Positions 32,098-39,347 of a DNA stretch of 39,347 bases are shown one piece after another. A model generated the notes under the pieces. That model was not told the DNA's origin. It saw only the letters and a program-made list of their open reading frames with translations, and did no database searches. This stretch comes from Bacillota bacterium (lineage in GTDB: Bacteria; Bacillota; Clostridia; Lachnospirales; Lachnospiraceae): the NCBI GenBank assembly GCA_023437365.1, contig JAEZGK010000018.1:1-39347 (forward strand), given 5' to 3'. The translations under genes and the position numbers were made by a program. Numbering within the stretch: the stretch's first letter is position 1; every line of letters starts with the position of its first letter.

Positions 32098-34041
32098 ATG
32101 TATATACTGCATTATGATTACGTCGCTTTGTTACTAAATGTTATCAACCTGGCAGTATTTATTTATCTGAAGAATCTCCGTGATCCTAAAAGCGGGATTT
32201 TATTTACCATGCTTATAAATAGCCTGTTGGCAACAACCCTTGATATATTCAGTTCTATGGCTATCGGTCATCCTGAGATTTATTCCTATCAATATACTTT
32301 TCTGGTTAACCTTCTTTATTATATATTCAATAATAATAAGATATTTATTTATGTCTTTTATGTCCTCGTACTAACCGGTGTTGATCGGCATTTTACCATG
32401 AAGCAAAAGCATCTGATCTCTCTTCCCTTTGTAATTACTACTGTAATGATTCTTGCTAACCCCTTTACGAATTATCTTTTCTCTATAGATTCTGACCTGA
32501 TCTATCATCGTGGGACAGGTCTGACTGTTTTATACATTATTTCGTTTCTTTATCTGCTTTATGGGTCCATTAGCACCATCAGATATAAACGGTTTATGGA
32601 CCATGTAATCTTCCGTGCTTTTATTACTTTTATTATGGTCTATATATTGGCCTTAGTTCTGCAGTCCCTTTATCCTCAATATCTCCTCCAATGCTTTGGT
32701 ACTTCCCTCTGTGAGTTGATCATGATCATGATACTGCAGAATCGGAATGAAGTTGTGGACGGCACAACTAAGTTATATAATCAGTCTGCTTTTTATGATA
32801 AGCTTCAGGGTATGATCAACAGCAATACCCCCTTCTCCATAACCCTGATCATGCTGGAGGATACGACACGCATCAGTTATTCTCTGGGCTACGGTTATGT
32901 GAATCTCATTCTCCAGGAAGTATCCCTCTTTCTCAAGAGTACTCTGACCGGGAACGATAAGTTCTATATCCGTAATGGTTGCTTTGCATTACTCAATACG
33001 AGAAATTCGGATAAATTGTATTCCGAAACAAAGAGTAAGGTTTCCGATCGTTTTCAGGAAAATTGGTATATCAATGACCTTAGCATTAATCTTACTGCTA
33101 CAATATGTCAGCTAAGGTTCCCTGAGCAGCTCGCTTCTTACTCTGAAATATATGATTACATCGACACTTTGATTACCGCTCCGTCCACAGGAAGGAAGGC
33201 AGTACAGACCGGTATCATCGAACTCAGTGTCAGCTCCAATATGCGCGAACAGCAGGTTCGAAAAGCAATAGCTTTGGCCATGCTTAATCATACCTTTGAG
33301 GTATATTATCAGCCCATCTATTCTGTCAGGGACCAATGCTATATCTCTGCTGAGGCACTGATCCGTTTGAGAGATCCGCAGCTTGGTTTCATCCCTCCGG
33401 ATGAGTTCATCCCCCTAACCGAGCGTGATGGTACTATCACTAAACTCGGTATTCAGATATTTGAGATGGTTTGTTCCTTCCTAAAGCACTCAAATTTGAG
33501 CATGCAAGGAATTCGTTACATCGAGGTCAACCTCTCTGTAGTTCAATGTATGCAAAGCAACTTGAAAGAACAGTTATCGGCATTAATGAAGAAATACAAG
33601 ATCCAGCCGAATCAGATCTGTCTTGAGATTACAGAGACTGTAGCTGTGAATACTCCCGAGGTGGTCCGAAGCCTCTTTCAGGAACTGGATAAAGAAAGCA
33701 TGTCCTTTGCCCTGGATGATTACGGAAGCGGTTATTCCAACGTGAATTATATTCTCGAGCTTCCTTTCAATTTTGTAAAATTAGATAAGAGTATTGTCTG
33801 GGATTATTTTAAGAACGACTTCGGTAAGATTACTCTGGAAAGTACCATAGCAATGATGAAGAGCCTAAATATCGAACTGATTGCCGAAGGGGTCGAAACC
33901 CAGGAACAGGCAGATACCCTTGCCAGTCTGGGAGTAAATTACCTGCAGGGCTATTACTTCTGCAGGCCAATCCCTTCAGAGGAATTCTCCACCTTTATTG
34001 CTCAAAAGAATATGGGAAAAGCTTATTCATCCAAGATATGA
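32098..34041 (+). CDS. Membrane c-di-GMP phosphodiesterase with degenerate GGDEF and intact EAL domain
   Basis: The 647-aa protein has six or seven N-terminal membrane helices (about 5-215) of the histidine-kinase-7TM kind. A GGDEF domain (about 220-370) follows whose active motif is replaced by RNGCF (292-296). The EAL domain (about 385-635) keeps its metal and catalytic residues: E419-A-L, N478, E510, D540-D541, K561, E597 and Q617. It should hydrolyse c-di-GMP in response to a membrane or extracellular signal. The ATG at 32098 is preferred over an earlier in-frame ATG because AGGAGG directly precedes it. It is followed by a paralogue 21 bases downstream. Confidence 0.93.
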   Translation: MYILHYDYVALLLNVINLAVFIYLKNLRDPKSGILFTMLINSLLATTLDIFSSMAIGHPEIYSYQYTFLVNLLYYIFNNNKIFIYVFYVLVLTGVDRHFTMKQKHLISLPFVITTVMILANPFTNYLFSIDSDLIYHRGTGLTVLYIISFLYLLYGSISTIRYKRFMDHVIFRAFITFIMVYILALVLQSLYPQYLLQCFGTSLCELIMIMILQNRNEVVDGTTKLYNQSAFYDKLQGMINSNTPFSITLIMLEDTTRISYSLGYGYVNLILQEVSLFLKSTLTGNDKFYIRNGCFALLNTRNSDKLYSETKSKVSDRFQENWYINDLSINLTATICQLRFPEQLASYSEIYDYIDTLITAPSTGRKAVQTGIIELSVSSNMREQQVRKAIALAMLNHTFEVYYQPIYSVRDQCYISAEALIRLRDPQLGFIPPDEFIPLTERDGTITKLGIQIFEMVCSFLKHSNLSMQGIRYIEVNLSVVQCMQSNLKEQLSALMKKYKIQPNQICLEITETVAVNTPEVVRSLFQELDKESMSFALDDYGSGYSNVNYILELPFNFVKLDKSIVWDYFKNDFGKITLESTIAMMKSLNIELIAEGVETQEQADTLASLGVNYLQGYYFCRPIPSEEFSTFIAQKNMGKAYSSKI

Positions 34042-34062
34042 TAAGACTTTTCATCGGGAGGA

Positions 34063-35937
34063 ATGTACTTGCTAAACTACTATTATTGTAATTGTGCTCT
34101 GATCATTTATAGCTGTACGATATACCTTTTCTATTTCAAAAAGCATATCAAGGATTATCAAAGCAGAATCTTTGAGGTTTTGCTTTGGATTAGTGCTGTC
34201 TCGTGCCTGTTTGATATCATCAGTGAAGAGGCGATTGAACAGATCGGGAGCTGGCCTACAGGGTATGTATATCTTTCCGTATTTATTTTCTATATATTAC
34301 AGAGCAGTATCCCCTTTCTCTCCTCTATTTACGTTTTAACCTTGGTAGACAGGCTGAGACAACTGAACCTGTTGGAGAAGCTTTTGCTATATACCCCTAT
34401 TCTTTTAACAATTATATCGCTTATACTTAACTACCATACTAAAATGTTCTTCTATGTGGATAGCGACCTGATTTATCGTCACGGTATCGGATTTTTCCTG
34501 CTATTTGTTCAAGCCGTTTATTACCTGCTTCTGAATATAATATATATTAGCTTCTACAGACAATACATAGCAATAAAAATTCGTTATTTACTCCTGTCCT
34601 TCTCTCTCGCTGTCATATTCTTTATTGGACTTGAATTAAAGCTTGATCTTATGGTACAAAACTTCGGTATTGCTGTCTGCCAGCTGCTGCTCTTTATCGC
34701 TGTTCAGAATTCAGAAGAAGCCTTGTTGGATGCCTCGGGATTGTTTACGAATGCTGCTTTAATCAAAAGATCACAGCTGGATATCAGAAATAAATCACCT
34801 TTCGCTATCATTTTAATAAAGCTTGAGGACAAAGCAATCATTAATTATACCTTCGGTCTGAATTACTGGTTTGCTATCCTCGCCGAAGTTACATCCTATC
34901 TCAGCTTGGTATGCAAATCGAAGGCCGTTTATAACCTTCAGGACGGGCTATTTGCTATCATGCTGCGAAATGGACTTTCTGCAGAGGAGAAGGACCGCTT
35001 GTTGAAAAGTATTATCTATAAGTTCGAGTATACTAAATGGAATATTCTGAACACTGAGCTATCCCTCTCAGTGCAGATGCTGGAATTTTCTTATCCGAAG
35101 GATATCGATGAAATTAATGATATTCTGTATTACATTGAGTATTATAGTAAGAATATGATTGCCTCAAGGAGTATTCTTCTAAACGTGGATAGCTTGAATG
35201 ACAATCTGAAGAAATATCACACGGAATTGAAAAAGAAGTTTTGGGATATCGTCGACTGTGGTCAATATGAGCTGTTCTTCATGCCCGTATATTCTACAAC
35301 CGAGAAAAGAATTATTGCCAGGGAGCCTCTTCTGAAGCTTCCGACAGAGCCTCCGACCTATGTATCGCAGGGTGAACTGGAAAATATCACAGAGGATTAT
35401 CGCCAATTAAGAAAGATTCATGAAAGTATCTTCGAGGAAACCTGTAAATATATAAAAGAACATCCATCACCGGTAGATCGGCAGGAATATGTTAATTTTA
35501 AAATGACTGCCGCACAGTTGATGCGGGAGGATTTGATTGATACTTACAGTGCACTGATCTCTAAGTACCAGATAGATTATCACCAGCTTGGAATCGAGAT
35601 GTCCGAAGCAACCGTATCCTATGTCCAGCCTACCATTCTGCAGAATATCCTTTCATTGAAAAGCTTTGGTGTGACCTTCATTCTGGATCAGTTTGGTACA
35701 GGCTTGAATAGGCTTGAATATTTTAAATACGTTTCTTTCGAATTCGTAAAGCTTGACAAATCTATAGTGAAGGCATGTCTGGATAATGATAAGGGACTTA
35801 CTGTGCTAAAGAGTACGATTGCCATGATGAAGCAGCTGAAATTAATGATTATCGCTGACGGAGTCGATACAAAGGAGTTAGCTGATCTGCTCCAATCACT
35901 TGGTGTTGACAACCTCGAGGGTTCCTATTATCTCTAA
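34063..35937 (+). CDS. Degenerate EAL-domain paralogue, probably catalytically inactive
   Basis: The 624-aa paralogue of the preceding gene has the same membrane N-terminus, degenerate GGDEF and EAL layout. Its key residues are altered: E421-P-L for EAL, D542-Q543 for the Asp-Asp metal pair, ADGVD for AEGVE (D599 for the Glu), and E619 for the conserved Gln. N478, E512 and K563 remain. It also ends right after this motif, so the C-terminal end is shorter. It is probably a c-di-GMP receptor or a regulator of its neighbour. The ATG aligns with the paralogue's start, but GGAGG is only a base away; the TTG at 34069 is a possible start. A terminator follows. Confidence 0.88.
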   Translation: MYLLNYYYCNCALIIYSCTIYLFYFKKHIKDYQSRIFEVLLWISAVSCLFDIISEEAIEQIGSWPTGYVYLSVFIFYILQSSIPFLSSIYVLTLVDRLRQLNLLEKLLLYTPILLTIISLILNYHTKMFFYVDSDLIYRHGIGFFLLFVQAVYYLLLNIIYISFYRQYIAIKIRYLLLSFSLAVIFFIGLELKLDLMVQNFGIAVCQLLLFIAVQNSEEALLDASGLFTNAALIKRSQLDIRNKSPFAIILIKLEDKAIINYTFGLNYWFAILAEVTSYLSLVCKSKAVYNLQDGLFAIMLRNGLSAEEKDRLLKSIIYKFEYTKWNILNTELSLSVQMLEFSYPKDIDEINDILYYIEYYSKNMIASRSILLNVDSLNDNLKKYHTELKKKFWDIVDCGQYELFFMPVYSTTEKRIIAREPLLKLPTEPPTYVSQGELENITEDYRQLRKIHESIFEETCKYIKEHPSPVDRQEYVNFKMTAAQLMREDLIDTYSALISKYQIDYHQLGIEMSEATVSYVQPTILQNILSLKSFGVTFILDQFGTGLNRLEYFKYVSFEFVKLDKSIVKACLDNDKGLTVLKSTIAMMKQLKLMIIADGVDTKELADLLQSLGVDNLEGSYYL

Positions 35938-35949
35938 AATTATACTGTT

Positions 35950-35980
35950 CCCCCATACATTAGAGCGTATGGGGGCTATT
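35950..35980 (+). terminator. Rho-independent terminator after the EAL pair
   Basis: CCCCCATAC (35950-35958) and GTATGGGGG (35967-35975) pair perfectly over an 8-base loop, followed by CTATTTT. Confidence 0.9.
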
Positions 35981-36060
35981 TTCAAAGTCCTATTCTTGCA
36001 GCCTAATACGAATGGTAAGATATTACTCCTTACGGTTTCCTTAAAAATATTGTTAAACTC

Positions 36061-36090
36061 TTGATTTATGACCATAATGTGGAATACAAT
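36061..36090 (+). promoter_or_regulatory. Likely promoter of the leucine-rich-repeat gene
   Basis: TTGATT (36061-36066), 18 bases, then TACAAT (36085-36090) lies 64 bases before the start codon. Confidence 0.45.
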
Positions 36091-36153
36091 ACAGATAGTT
36101 CTTGCCACCTATTGTAGACAAGAAGCAATAATGCATATCATCGGAGGTGTTTC

Positions 36154-38454
36154 ATGAGTAACAAGTTCAAAAAATCGATCGGATTATTGTTCGTCCTTTC
36201 CGCTTTACTGATTGCCCTAATTCCTGTAGCAACAGTTCAGGCCAAGTCAAGCGATTTTCTAATCAAAAATGGGGTTTTGCTTGCATATAACGGTTCAGCT
36301 AAGACTGTTAATGTTCCGGCCGGTATCACCACCATCGGCAAGCGTGCCTTTTATGAAAACGGTTCTGTAAAGTCCATCGTACTGCCTGACAGTGTCACGA
36401 AGCTGGAGGAGGAAGCTTTCTCCAACTGCTATTCTCTGGAGAAGATTAATCTTCCCGACAAGATTAAAAGCATTCCGTATTATACTTTTTCAGGGTGCTA
36501 CAAATTAAAAAGCATCTCATTACCGGATCAGCTTACTTATATCGGCGAAAGTGCCTTTAGTAACTGCAGTAATCTTTCAAAGATAAAGCTTCCCAAAACA
36601 GTAAAGTCCATCAGTATCGAAGCCTTCAGTTACTGCTACAAGTTATCCTCCTTCAGTATTCCGAAGGATAGTGCACTGACTTCTATCGCAAGAAGAGCAT
36701 TCCAGGGTTGTGGGAAGCTGAGTTCCATGGAGCTCCCGGCTTCTGTCAATCATATCGGGAAGCAAGCCTTCAGAGAGTGCTATAAACTGAAGAAAATCAA
36801 TATCCCAAGCGGTGTTACAGCAATACAGAAGGAGACCTTCCAATATTGCAATTCCCTGGCAGCTATCGACCTTCCGGACTCTGTGACTGAAATCGGAACG
36901 AGCGCTTTTGCGAGTTGTACAAAGTTGGCCAGCGTTAAGCTTCCAAAGAACCTGACAGTAATCTCTCAGAATATGTTTTCTTACTGTTCTAAACTGAAGA
37001 GTATCATCATTCCGCTTAATGTCAACCGTATCGATGCAAATGCTTTTGCCGGCTGTTCTTCATTAATAGATATTAACTTACCTGATCAGATTACTTCCAT
37101 TGAAGCAGGGACCTTCTCCGGCTGCTCCAAGCTCAATGATATCATCATCCCGGAGGGTGTAAGCTACATCGGTAATGATGCCTTCAACAGCTGTGCCTTA
37201 ACTTCGGTTATACTTCCGGCAGAGCTTAAATATCTTGGCGCCTCAGCCTTCAGCAACTGTGGCTACCTAAAACAGATTACACTTCCTAAAAACATCACAA
37301 AGCTCAGTATGAACCTATTCAGCTACTGCAGAAAGCTGTTATATGTTACTCTTGCTGAAGACACCACAGAAATCGGCAACAATGCCTTCAACGGCTGTCG
37401 TAGCCTGATCAGCATTAAGCTGCCTGACACCTTGACTACAATCGGTGACTATGCTTTCGCACAGTGCCATCAGCTGAGCGAGCTTACCGTTCCTAAATCC
37501 GTTACAACCATCGGTTCCGGTGCATTTTCAAACTGTGTTAACCTTGTAAAGATGAGCCTTCCCGAGAATTTGACTGAGATTACGAACTCTATGTTCTCCG
37601 GCTGTACCTCACTAGCGAAGATCCAACTTCCCTCCGGCTTGAAAACCATCCAAGATTATGCTTTTAATGATTGCAGAGCCTTAACAGAAGCAGCTGTTCC
37701 TGAAGGAGTGATCCGTATTGGCGATGATGCTTATAATGGTTGCGCAAGCCTGACTAAGGTTAAGCTTCCCGAGACACTTGCTTCCATCGGCGAATATGTA
37801 TTTACCGGTACAAAGTGGATTCTTGAACGTGAAGAGAACCACATGGTTATCACTGATAACGGTTTTCTCATCAAATATACCGGTAACGATAAGGAGCTGA
37901 CTCTGCCAAGAGAAATTGTATATATTGCTCCAAGCACCTTCAGTGACAATGATTCCTTGGTTAAGATCGTTCTTCCGAAAGATATTACCACCATTGCTGA
38001 ACGTACCTTTAATAACTGTTCAAATCTGAGATCAGTTGTTCTTCCGACAGAGCTGAAAGTAATAGAAGACAATGCTTTTGCATACTGCTCTAACTTAAAA
38101 GAGATCAGTTTGCCGAATACCCTAAAGACAATCGGTCGAAGTGCCTTCAACTCTTGTGGCTTGGAGACTGTGAAGCTGCCGAACAGTGTTACAACCGTAG
38201 GTGCTTATGCCTTCCAGTACTGCCCTGATCTCAGCGAGATCTGGTTATCCAATGGAATGACCAAGGTAGATACCGGCGCCTTTAGATACTGCCAGAGCCT
38301 AACTAAAATTCACATTCCGTATTCAATCAAAAAGATTGATAATCGTGCTTTCTATAACTGGAATATGACCGGCAGACAGACCATCTTCTGCCCTCCCGGC
38401 TCCACTGCCGAAGGCTATGCCGAGGACAATGATTTTCTGGTGGAATACGAATAA
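36154..38454 (+). CDS. Secreted BspA-type leucine-rich repeat protein
   Basis: The 766-aa protein has a signal peptide (about 1-30, ending VATVQA) and then about 30 tandem repeats of roughly 23 residues. The pattern is F--C--L--I-LP--L--I---AF, the LRR_5/BspA type of Bacteroides, Treponema and Clostridia. The array is interrupted near residues 545-580 by the insertion GTKWILEREENHMVI. It ends in a cap containing FCPPGSTAEGYAEDNDF. No LPXTG, SLH or other wall anchor is seen, so it is released or held by another surface. Such proteins bind host or polymer ligands. A strong GGAGGT precedes the ATG, and an 18-bp-spacer promoter lies upstream. Confidence 0.93.
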   Translation: MSNKFKKSIGLLFVLSALLIALIPVATVQAKSSDFLIKNGVLLAYNGSAKTVNVPAGITTIGKRAFYENGSVKSIVLPDSVTKLEEEAFSNCYSLEKINLPDKIKSIPYYTFSGCYKLKSISLPDQLTYIGESAFSNCSNLSKIKLPKTVKSISIEAFSYCYKLSSFSIPKDSALTSIARRAFQGCGKLSSMELPASVNHIGKQAFRECYKLKKINIPSGVTAIQKETFQYCNSLAAIDLPDSVTEIGTSAFASCTKLASVKLPKNLTVISQNMFSYCSKLKSIIIPLNVNRIDANAFAGCSSLIDINLPDQITSIEAGTFSGCSKLNDIIIPEGVSYIGNDAFNSCALTSVILPAELKYLGASAFSNCGYLKQITLPKNITKLSMNLFSYCRKLLYVTLAEDTTEIGNNAFNGCRSLISIKLPDTLTTIGDYAFAQCHQLSELTVPKSVTTIGSGAFSNCVNLVKMSLPENLTEITNSMFSGCTSLAKIQLPSGLKTIQDYAFNDCRALTEAAVPEGVIRIGDDAYNGCASLTKVKLPETLASIGEYVFTGTKWILEREENHMVITDNGFLIKYTGNDKELTLPREIVYIAPSTFSDNDSLVKIVLPKDITTIAERTFNNCSNLRSVVLPTELKVIEDNAFAYCSNLKEISLPNTLKTIGRSAFNSCGLETVKLPNSVTTVGAYAFQYCPDLSEIWLSNGMTKVDTGAFRYCQSLTKIHIPYSIKKIDNRAFYNWNMTGRQTIFCPPGSTAEGYAEDNDFLVEYE

Positions 38455-38497
38455 ATTCTTTCGTTATAAATGAGGCCGGAATCGGCCCTAGAATTAA

Positions 38498-38558
38498 GGG
38501 GTTGCTGCAAAAATGTTATCCTTACTTGGCTTACCAAAGAAGGTATTGCAGCAGCCCC
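38498..38558 (+). terminator. Long terminator-like hairpin after the leucine-rich-repeat gene
   Basis: GGGGTTGCTGCAA (38498-38510) pairs with TTGCAGCAGCCCC (38546-38558) with one G-T pair. An inner CCTT...AAGG and TTGG...CCAA stem extends it. It shares the GGGGTTGCYGCA opening with the hairpin at 7481. No long T-run follows, so termination is likely but not certain. A small GGCCG-GAAT-CGGCC hairpin lies just before it (38474-38487). Confidence 0.65.
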
Positions 38559-38585
38559 CACTCTATAGAATCCTAGGAGGGCATC

Positions 38586-39167
38586 ATGGATAAAAATATC
38601 TGCTCTGTTATGAATGACTATGTATTAGTTCTTCTGGAAGAGATTCATATTCCGGCATTATTTCAATGGGAACAGGAAGAACTACATATGGAATACATCA
38701 CATGCCGCCCTGTCCCATGCTATGAATCGTATGAAGCCTATGCTGCTACCTTGCTGCCAAAGAACACTGCAGAAATCAAGAGAAATTATCTTTTGGTAAA
38801 AAGGGCTGATGATACGATGCCTATAGGAAAAATCACTCTGTTCGATATCAATCCGAGAAATCGAAGCGCCGAATTTGGTTATTATATGCCAGAACGCTAC
38901 CGAGGAAAAGGTTTAGGCAGTATTATGCTCAAGAAGTTTCTTTCAACTGTCTTCCTCGACCCGGTATTGAACTTGAATAAAATCTATGCAACGACTTCCG
39001 CTGGGAATCAGCTCTCCATGAGACTTCTCGAGAAGCATGGCTTCCATCTTGATGGAAAGAACAGAGAGCACTACTGGATAGAAGGACACAGATATGATCA
39101 GATGATATATTCCCTTCTACGTCGGGAATGGGAAGATTCTTTAGTAAAAATTAAATCTCAGTCTTGA
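38586..39167 (+). CDS. GNAT N-acetyltransferase
   Basis: The 193-aa GNAT protein has the acetyl-CoA-binding stretch EFGYYMPERYRGKGLGSIML (RxxGxG: R-G-K-G-L-G) and the C-terminal ATTSAGNQLSMRLLEKHGF. AGGAGG is five bases before the ATG. It is a single gene whose stop codon overlaps the -35 of the tRNA-Gly promoter (39164-39169). Acceptor unknown. Confidence 0.9.
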   Translation: MDKNICSVMNDYVLVLLEEIHIPALFQWEQEELHMEYITCRPVPCYESYEAYAATLLPKNTAEIKRNYLLVKRADDTMPIGKITLFDINPRNRSAEFGYYMPERYRGKGLGSIMLKKFLSTVFLDPVLNLNKIYATTSAGNQLSMRLLEKHGFHLDGKNREHYWIEGHRYDQMIYSLLRREWEDSLVKIKSQS

Positions 39168-39193
39168 CAAACTGCCCTCTGATAAGTTATCAT
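39164..39193 (+). promoter_or_regulatory. Promoter of tRNA-Gly
   Basis: TTGACA (39164-39169), 18 bases, then TATCAT (39188-39193) lies 36 bases before the tRNA. The consensus -35 contains the stop codon of the acetyltransferase gene. Confidence 0.7.
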
Positions 39194-39228
39194 ATCTCTT
39201 GCACACGTGATAAACGTAACACATAAAT

Positions 39229-39300
39229 GCGCGAGTGGCTCAGTGGTGGAGTATCGCCTTGCCAAGGCGAGGGTCGCGGGTTCGAATCCCGTCTCGCGCT
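39229..39300 (+). tRNA. tRNA-Gly(GCC)
   Basis: The 72-base gene folds fully. Acceptor stem is GCGCGAG/CTCGCGC, D-stem GCTC/GAGT, anticodon stem TCGCC/GGCGA with loop TTGCCAA (anticodon GCC), and T-stem GCGGG/CCCGT with TTCGAAT. The discriminator base is T, as in Gly tRNAs. CCA is not encoded. A terminator follows 9 bases after. Confidence 0.97.
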
Positions 39301-39347
39301 GTCATAAAGAAAAAAGGATATCCTGAAGGATATCCTTTTTTCTTTAT
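39278..39347 (+). repeat. Right copy of the 70-bp direct repeat
   Basis: Identical to 1-70. It covers the last 23 bases of the complete tRNA-Gly and its terminator and ends at the window edge. Here the tRNA gene is whole, with its own promoter inside the window. Confidence 0.95.
39310..39341 (+). terminator. Terminator of tRNA-Gly
   Basis: The same perfect 14-bp hairpin as at 33-64, with A-run, TGAA loop and T-run. Confidence 0.92.

Overview
The window looks like an accessory-rich stretch of a strictly anaerobic, low-GC member of the Clostridia, most likely Lachnospiraceae (Lachnoclostridium/Anaerocolumna-like). The evidence is AT-rich DNA, strong AGGAGG ribosome sites, TTGACA/TATAAT promoters, a desulfoferrodoxin domain, a GH127 arabinofuranosidase, a BspA-type leucine-rich repeat protein and many small regulator/acetyltransferase genes. 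The genus is an inference from gene content. The first and last 70 bases are a perfect direct repeat made of the 3' 23 bases of tRNA-Gly(GCC) plus its terminator. The right copy belongs to a complete tRNA gene (39229-39300); the left copy is cut by the window edge. No integrase, transposase, plasmid or phage gene was found between them.

Layout. 1-357: tRNA-Gly 3' end followed by an unusually hairpin-dense block with a second tRNA 3' fragment and terminator. 358-7367: a membrane-anchored serine hydrolase divergent from a MerR regulator, a cysteine-rich flavodoxin-fold reductase, an ECF sigma/anti-sigma pair, and a second MerR regulator, behind a 19-bp-spacer MerR-type promoter, paired with a DUF6273 protein. 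7543-9405 (minus): a two-helix channel with tandem RCK-like domains, related to CASTOR/POLLUX. 9685-15332 (minus): a six-gene operon of AbgB-like M20 amidohydrolase, ATC-hydrolase-like protein, ABC permease, lipoprotein binding protein, ATPase and nitroreductase, behind a near-consensus promoter. It reads as an import-and-dismantle pathway for a small N/S-containing compound.

15921-24133: an accessory belt of GNAT acetyltransferases, GH127, a GyrI-like ligand-binding protein, a 46-aa membrane protein, an EctA-like acetyltransferase, a frameshifted alpha/beta-hydrolase remnant, an HD phosphohydrolase, and an XRE regulator fused to a complete desulfoferrodoxin (superoxide reductase-like) module with a nitroreductase behind it. 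24163-31976: a minus-strand acyltransferase/hypothetical cluster, a minimal AraC protein, a stand-alone ClpP, a secreted serine hydrolase with four C-terminal membrane helices, a TraX-like protein and an MBL hydrolase. 32098-39167: a tandem pair of membrane EAL proteins (one intact, one degenerate), the large secreted leucine-rich-repeat protein and a last GNAT gene before the tRNA.

Four candidates stand out as undescribed biology. The first is the XRE-desulfoferrodoxin sensor/enzyme fusion with its nitroreductase. The second is the M20/ATC-hydrolase/ABC/nitroreductase operon. The third is a two-hairpin intergenic repeat family in arrays before the XRE fusion and before clpP. The fourth is the hairpin-dense tRNA-flanking block. 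All functions are read from sequence only; family assignments are from recognised motifs, without database searches.
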